A stretch of DNA of 64,000 nt from Plazaster borealis (taxonomy: Eukaryota; Echinodermata; Asteroidea; Forcipulatida; Labidiasteridae). The stretch is taken from contig CM037474.1 in NCBI GenBank assembly GCA_021014325.1, forward strand, positions 4,840,488-4,904,487. The letters run 5' to 3'. Made by a program: the position numbers and the translations under genes. Below the pieces are notes generated by a model. That model worked only from the letters and a program-made list of their open reading frames with translations, was not told the origin of the DNA and did no database searches. Below, one piece after another: positions 57,401 through 64,000 of this stretch (the first letter of the stretch is position 1; the number at the start of each line of letters is the position of its first letter).

Positions 57401-60400
57401 CAGGATTTGCACAAGTTTTATACCATTAGAAAGCCTATCTCAAGGGCTCTCTCCTCGTCCTAGTTTCGTTTCTCTGACCATTTTGTAGGCAAGGCGAGCG
57501 GCCAGGGAGTAGGGTTGCTACCACCACCAACTGGGGCTGCGTATGAACACGTACACATGCAAGACATAAATACCCGCCGAATAATGGTTTGAAACAAAGT
57601 CTGCGCTATGTTTGACAATAACTCCTCAACTAAGCATGCTAGAGACACAAAATTTATATCAAACTCTGCCTCTCATATCCCTAAATCCGAAAATCAACAT
57701 TTTATGTCCGCCTTGTGCCATCTTCATACCGGAAATGACCAGCAAGTGGCGATACTCAGAATTCTCCTCAGAAGCATGTTCAATGGGATTTTTGTGCACA
57801 GAGCAGTCAAAGAGAGAAACACAAAGTAAGCACGGCCAAATCATCCTCAGAATAATGCAGGATTTGCACAAGTTTTATACCATTAGAAAGCCTATCTCAA
57901 GGGCTCTCTCCTCGTCCTAGTTTCGTTTCTCTGACCATTTTGTAGGCAAGGCGAGCGGCCAGGGAGTAGGGTTGCTACCACCACCAACTGGGGCTGCGTA
58001 TGAACACGTACACATGCAAGACATAAATACCCGCCGAATAATGGTTTGAAACAAAGTCTGCGCTATGTTTGACAATAACTCCTCAACTAAGCATGCTAGA
58101 GACACAAAATTTATATCAAACTCTGCCTCTCATATCCCTAAATCCGAAAATCAACATTTTATGTCCGCCTTGTGCCATCTTCATACCGGAAATGACCAGC
58201 AAGTGGCGATACTCAGAATTCTCCTCAGAAGCATGTTCAATGGGATTTTTGTGCACAGAGCAGTCAAAGAGAGAAACACAAAGTAAGCACGGCCAAATCA
58301 TCCTCAGAATAATGCAGGATTTGCACAAGTTTTATACCATTAGAAAGCCTATCTCAAGGGCTCTCTCCTCGTCCTAGTTTCGTTTCTCTGACCATTTTGT
58401 AGGCAAGGCGAGCGGCCAGGGAGTAGGGTTGCTACCACCACCAACTGGGGCTGCGTATGAACACGTACACATGCAAGACATAAATACCCGCCGAATAATG
58501 GTTTGAAACAAAGTCTGCGCTATGTTTGACAATAACTCCTGAACTAAGCATGCTAGAGACACAAAATTTATATCAAACTCTGCCTCTCATATCCCTAAAT
58601 CCGAAAATCAACATTTTATGTCCGCCTTGTGCCATCTTCATACCGGAAATGACCAGCAAGTGGCGATACTCAGAATTCTCCTCAGAAGCATGTTCAATGG
58701 GATTTTTGTGCACAGAGCAGTCAAAGAGAGAAACACAAAGTAAGCACGGCCAAATCATCCTCAGAATAATGCAGGATTTGCACAAGTTTTATACCATTAG
58801 AAAGCCTATCTCAAGGGCTCTCTCCTCGTCCTAGTTTCGTTTCTCTGACCATTTTGTAGGCAAGGCGAGCGGCCAGGGAGTAGGGTTGCTACCACCACCA
58901 ACTGGGGCTGCGTATGAACACGTACACATGCAAGACATAAATACCCGCCGAATAATGGTTTGAAACAAAGTCTGCGCTATGTTTGACAATAACTCCTCAA
59001 CTAAGCATGCTAGAGACACAAAATTTATATCAAACTCTGCCTCTCATATCCCTAAATCCGAAAATCAACATTTTATGTCCGCCTTGTGCCATCTTCATAC
59101 CGGAAATGACCAGCAAGTGGCGATACTCAGAATTCTCCTCAGAAGCATGTTCAATGGGATTTTTGTGCACAGAGCAGTCAAAGAGAGAAACACAAAGTAA
59201 GCACGGCCAAATCATCCTCAGAATAATGCAGGATTTGCACAAGTTTTATACCATTAGAAAGCCTATCTCAAGGGCTCTCTCCTCGTCCTAGTTTCGTTTC
59301 TCTGACCATTTTGTAGGCAAGGCGAGCGGCCAGGGAGTAGGGTTGCTACCACCACCAACTGGGGCTGCGTATGAACACGTACACATGCAAGACATAAATA
59401 CCCGCCGAATAATGGTTTGAAACAAAGTCTGCGCTATGTTTGACAATAACTCCTGAACTAAGCATCCTAGAGACACAAAATTTATATCAAACTCTGCCTC
59501 TCATATCCCTAAATCCGAAAATCAACATTTTATGTCCGCCTTGTGCCATCTTCATACCGGAAATGACCAGCAAGTGGGGATACTCAGAATTCTCCTCAGA
59601 AGCATGTTCAATGGGATTTTTGTGCACAGAGCAGTCAAAGAGAGAAACACAAAGTAAGCACGGCCAAATCATCCTCAGAATAATGCAGGATTTGCACAAG
59701 TTTTATACCATTAGAAAGCCTATCTCAAGGGCTCTCTCCTCGTCCTAGTTTCGTTTCTCTGACCATTTTGTAGGCAAGGCGAGCGGCCAGGGAGTAGGGT
59801 TGCTACCACCACCAACTGGGGCTGCGTATGAACACGTACACATGCAAGACATAAATACCCGCCGAATAATGGTTTGAAACAAAGTCTGCGCTATGTTTGA
59901 CAATAACTCCTCAACTAAGCATGTTAGAGACACAAAATTTATATCAAACTCTGCCTCTCATATCCCTAAATCCGAAAATCAACATTTTATGTCCGCCTTG
60001 TGCCATCTTCATACCGGAAATGACCAGCAAGTGGGGATACTCAGAATTCTCCTCAGAAGCATGTTCAATGGGATTTTTGTGCACAGAGCAGTCAAAGAGA
60101 GAAACACAAAGTAAGCACGGCCAAATCATCCTCAGAATAATGCAGGATTTGCACAAGTTCTATACCATTAGAAAGCCTATCTCAAGGGCTCTCTCCTCGT
60201 CCTAGTTTCGTTTCTCTGACCATTTTGTAGGCAAGGCGAGCGGCCAGGGAGTAGGGTTGCTACCACCACCAACTGGGGCTGCGTATGAACACGTACACAT
60301 GCAAGACATAAATACCCGCCGAATAATGGTTTGAAACAAAGTCTGCGCTATGTTTGACAATAACTCCTCAACTAAGCATGCTAGAGACACAAAATTTATA

Positions 60401-63400
60401 TCAAACTCTGCCTCTCATATCCCTAAATCCGAAAATCAACATTTTATGTCCGCCTTGTGCCATCTTCATACCGGAAATGACCAGCAAGTGGCGATACTCA
60501 GAATTCTCCTCAGAAGCATGTTCAATGGGATTTTTGTGCACAGAGCAGTCAAAGAGAGAAACACAAAGTAAGCACGGCCAAATCATCCTCAGAATAATGC
60601 AGAATTTGCACAAGTTCTATACCATTAGAAAGCCTATCTCAAGGGCTCTCTCCTCGTCCTAGTTTCGTTTCTCTGACCATTCTGTAGGCAAGGCGAGCGG
60701 CCAGGGAGTAGGGTTGCTACCACCACCAACTGGGGCTGCGTATGAACACGTACACATGCAAGACATAAATACCCGCCGAATAATGGTTTGAAACAAAGTC
60801 TGCGCTATGTTTGACAATAACTCCTCAACTAAGCATGCTAGAGACACAAAGTTTATATCAAACTCTGCCTCTCATATCCCTAAATCCGAAAATCAACATT
60901 TTTTATCCGTATTGTGCCATCTTCATATCGGAAATGACCAGCAAGTGGCGATACTCAGAATTCTCCTCAGAAGCATGTTCAATGGGATTTTTGTGAACAG
61001 AGCAGTCAAAGAGAGAAACACAAAGTAAGCACGGCCAAATCATCCTCAGAATAATGCAGGATTTGCACAAGTTCTATACCATTAGAAAGCCTATCTCAAG
61101 GGCTCTCTCCTCGTCCTAGTTTCGTTTCTCTGACCATTTTGTAGGCAAGGCGAGCGGCCAGGGAGTAGGGTTGCTACCACCACCAACTGGGGCTGCGTAT
61201 GAACACGTACACATGCAAGACATAAATACCCGCCGAATAATGGTTTGAAACAAAGTCTGCGCTATGTTTGACAATAACTCCTCAACTAAGCATGCTAGAG
61301 ACACAAAATTTATATCAAACTCTGCCTCTCATATCCCTAAATCCGAAAATCAACATTTTATGTCCGCCTTGTGCCATCTTCATACCGGAAATGACCAGCA
61401 AGTGGCGATACTCAGAATTCTCCTCAGAAGCATGTTCAATGGGATTTTTGTGCACAGAGCAGTCAAAGAGAGAAACACAAAGTAAGCACGGCCAAATCAT
61501 CCTCAGAATAATGCAGGATTTGCACAAGTTTTATACCATTAGAAAGCCTATCTCAAGGGCTCTCTCCTCGTCCTAGTTTCGTTTCTCTGACCATTTTGTA
61601 GGCAAGGCGAGCGGCCAGGGAGTAGGGTTGCTACCACCACCAACTGGGGCTGCGTATGAACACGTACACATGCAAGACATAAATACCCGCCGAATAATGG
61701 TTTGAAACAAAGTCTGCGCTATGTTTGACAATAACTCCTCAACTAAGCATGCTAGAGACACAAAATTTATATCAAACTCTGCCTCTCATATCCCTAAATC
61801 CGAAAATCAACATTTTATGTCCGCCTTGTGCCATCTTCATATCGGAAATGACCAGCAAGTGGCGATACTCAGAATTCTCCTCAGAAGCATGTTCAATGGG
61901 ATTTTTGTGCACAGAGCAGTCAAAGAGAGAAACACAAAGTAAGCACGGCCAAATCATCCTCAGAATAATGCAGGATTTGCACAAGTTTTATACCATTAGA
62001 AAGCCTATCTCAAGGGCTCTCTCCTCGTCCTAGTTTCGTTTCTCTGACCATTTTGTAGGCAAGGCGAGCGGCCAGGGAGTAGGGTTGCTACCACCACCAA
62101 CTGGGGCTGCGTATGAACACGTACACATGCAAGACATAAATACCCGCCGAATAATGGTTTGAAACAAAGTCTGCGCTATGTTTGACAATAACTCCTGAAC
62201 TAAGCATCCTAGAGACACAAAATTTATATCAAACTCTGCCTCTCATATCCCTAAATCCGAAAATCAACATTTTATGTCCGCCTTGTGCCATCTTCATACC
62301 GGAAATGACCAGCAAGTGGGGATACTCAGAATTCTCCTCAGAAGCATGTTCAATGGGATTTTTGTGCACAGAGCAGTCAAAGAGAGAAACACAAAGTAAG
62401 CACGGCCAAATCATCCTCAGAATAATGCAGGATTTGCACAAGTTTTATACCATTAGAAAGCCTATCTCAAGGGCTCTCTCCTCGTCCTAGTTTCGTTTCT
62501 CTGACCATTTTGTAGGCAAGGCGAGCGGCCAGGGAGTAGGGTTGCTACCACCACCAACTGGGGCTGCGTATGAACACGTACACATGCAAGACATAAATAC
62601 CCGCCGAATAATGGTTTGAAACAAAGTCTGCGCTATGTTTGACAATAACTCCTCAACTAAGCATGCTAGAGACACAAAATTTATATCAAACTCTGCCTCT
62701 CATATCCCTAAATCCGAAAATCAACATTTTATGTCCGCCTTGTGCCATCTTCATACCGGAAATGACCAGCAAGTGGCGATACTCAGAATTCTCCTCAGAA
62801 GCATGTTCAATGGGATTTTTGTGCACAGAGCAGTCAAAGAGAGAAACACAAAGTAAGCACGGCCAAATCATCCTCAGAATAATGCAGAATTTGCACAAGT
62901 TCTATACCATTAGAAAGCCTATCTCAAGGGCTCTCTCCTCGTCCTAGTTTCGTTTCTCTGACCATTCTGTAGGCAAGGCGAGCGGCCAGGGAGTAGGGTT
63001 GCTACCACCACCAACTGGGGCTGCGTATGAACACGTACACATGCAAGACATAAATACCCGCCGAATAATGGTTTGAAACAAAGTCTGCGCTATGTTTGAC
63101 AATAACTCCTCAACTAAGCATGCTAGAGACACAAAGTTTATATCAAACTCTGCCTCTCATATCCCTAAATCCGAAAATCAACATTTTTTATCCGTATTGT
63201 GCCATCTTCATATCGGAAATGACCAGCAAGTGGCGATACTCAGAATTCTCCTCAGAAGCATGTTCAATGGGATTTTTGTGAACAGAGCAGTCAAAGAGAG
63301 AAACACAAAGTAAGCACGGCCAAATCATCCTCAGAATAATGCAGGATTTGCACAAGTTTTATACCATTAGAAAGCCTATCTCAAGGGCTCTCTCCTCGTC

Positions 63401-64000
63401 CTAGTTTCGTTTCTCTGACCATTTTGTAGGCAAGGCGAGCGGCCAGGGAGTAGGGTTGCTACCACCACCAACTGGGGCTGCGTATGAACACGTACACATG
63501 CAAGACATAAATACCCGCCGAATAATGGTTTGAAACAAAGTCTGCGCTATGTTTGACAATAACTCCTCAACTAAGCATGCTAGAGACACAAAATTTATAT
63601 CAAACTCTGCCTCTCATATCCCTAAATCCGAAAATCAACATTTTATGTCCGCCTTGTGCCATCTTCATACCGGAAATGACCAGCAAGTGGCGATACTCAG
63701 AATTCTCCTCAGAAGCATGTTCAATGGGATTTTTGTGCACAGGGCAGTCAAAGAGAGAAACACAAAGTAAGCACGGCCAAATCATCCTCAGAATAATGCA
63801 GGATTTGCACAAGTTTTATACCATTAGAAAGCCTATCTCAAGGGCTCTCTCCTCGTCCTAGTTTTGTTTCTCTGACCATTTTGTAGGCAAGGCGAGCGGC
63901 CAGGGAGTAGGGTTGCTACCACCACCAACTGGGGCTGCGTATGAACACGTACACATGCAAGACATAAATACCCGCCGAATAATGGTTTGAAACAAAGTCT
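30486..64000. repeat. 457-bp satellite DNA array, about 72 monomers
   Basis: Head-to-tail array running past the window end. The period is 457 bp throughout: reference points at 30957 and 63401 lie 71 units apart, minus three single-base deletions at about 39229, 39472 and 51808. Monomers are near-identical and differ at a small set of recurrent positions: GAACTAAGCATC, CAACTAAGCATG or CAACTAAGCATGTT; AAGTGGG or AAGTGGC; TTCTATA or TTTTATA; CCATTTTG or CCATTCTG. Almost every unit has one EcoRI site (GAATTC). Open frames of 102 and 73 codons (plus) and 70 and 62 codons (minus) recur in nearly every unit but show no domain, so I treat the monomer as non-coding. It may be pericentromeric or heterochromatic; that is inference. 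Confidence 0.95.

Noticed and set aside
30501..64000. Open frames of 102, 73, 70 and 62 codons repeated in nearly every satellite monomer as a multicopy gene family
   Set aside because: All four overlap on both strands within one 457-bp unit, have no domain, and persist only because monomers are near-identical. Nothing favours one frame.
30486..64000. CRISPR array
   Set aside because: The repeats are contiguous 457-bp monomers with no variable spacers, and the sequence is eukaryotic.
30486..64000. CENP-B box or hammerhead ribozyme in the satellite monomer
   Set aside because: TTTCGTTTCTCTGACC lacks the CGGG part of a CENP-B box. CTGAGGA motifs occur on the minus strand but no GAAA with a closing stem follows at the right distance.
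30486..64000. Array as a pure assembly artefact
   Set aside because: Ordered variants, single-base deletions and a decayed edge argue for real sequence, though exact copy number may be wrong.

Overview
Eukaryotic nuclear DNA from a marine invertebrate deuterostome, most likely an echinoderm and probably a sea star. The reasons are an NLR immune-receptor gene built on a NACHT domain and about 36 ribonuclease-inhibitor-type LRRs, a class A GPCR with one intron, GT-AG introns, a high density of fold-back/MITE elements, and short interspersed repeats (TTAAAGG...CCTTTAA families, a tRNA-Leu-headed SINE) that I associate from memory with asteroid genomes. The taxon is inference; no marker gene is present.

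Layout. 1-6.1 kb: intergenic DNA full of inverted-repeat elements, including a diverged segment that recurs at 9.4-10.1 kb. 6.16-7.52 kb (minus): a two-exon rhodopsin-class GPCR, reconstructed as 359 aa. 7.5-14.3 kb: non-coding DNA with MITEs, a SINE, a tRNA-like remnant and a 60-bp-arm fold-back. 14.34-24.75 kb (minus): one multi-exon NLR gene. Five exons join in consistent phase and give, from N to C terminus: a Lys-rich segment, a ubiquitin-like domain split over two exons and ending in Gly-Gly, a long basic/disordered region with NLS-like clusters, an 8-residue PKKTS-type repeat, a short Gly/Ile motif resembling amyloid-signalling motifs, the NACHT ATPase, and about 18 two-LRR modules. The long repeat exon carries one extra base that breaks the frame; removing it makes every exon phase agree. 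24.8-28.9 kb: more MITEs, a LINE tail, possible extra upstream exons, and G-rich tracts.

28.9-64 kb: more than half the window is one tandem satellite with a 457-bp monomer. It has about 72 near-identical copies after a decayed edge of about 1.6 kb, and runs off the end of the window. Its proximal part shows higher-order (mainly trimer) organisation; the distal part shows block duplications of 3 and 5 monomers and short conversion-like patches. The many small open frames in both strands of the monomer look like by-products of its homogeneity.

The two protein-coding genes are both on the minus strand and show no sign of functional linkage. The most novel-looking item is the predicted ubiquitin-like/NLS-repeat/NACHT/LRR receptor; the most striking structure is the satellite.
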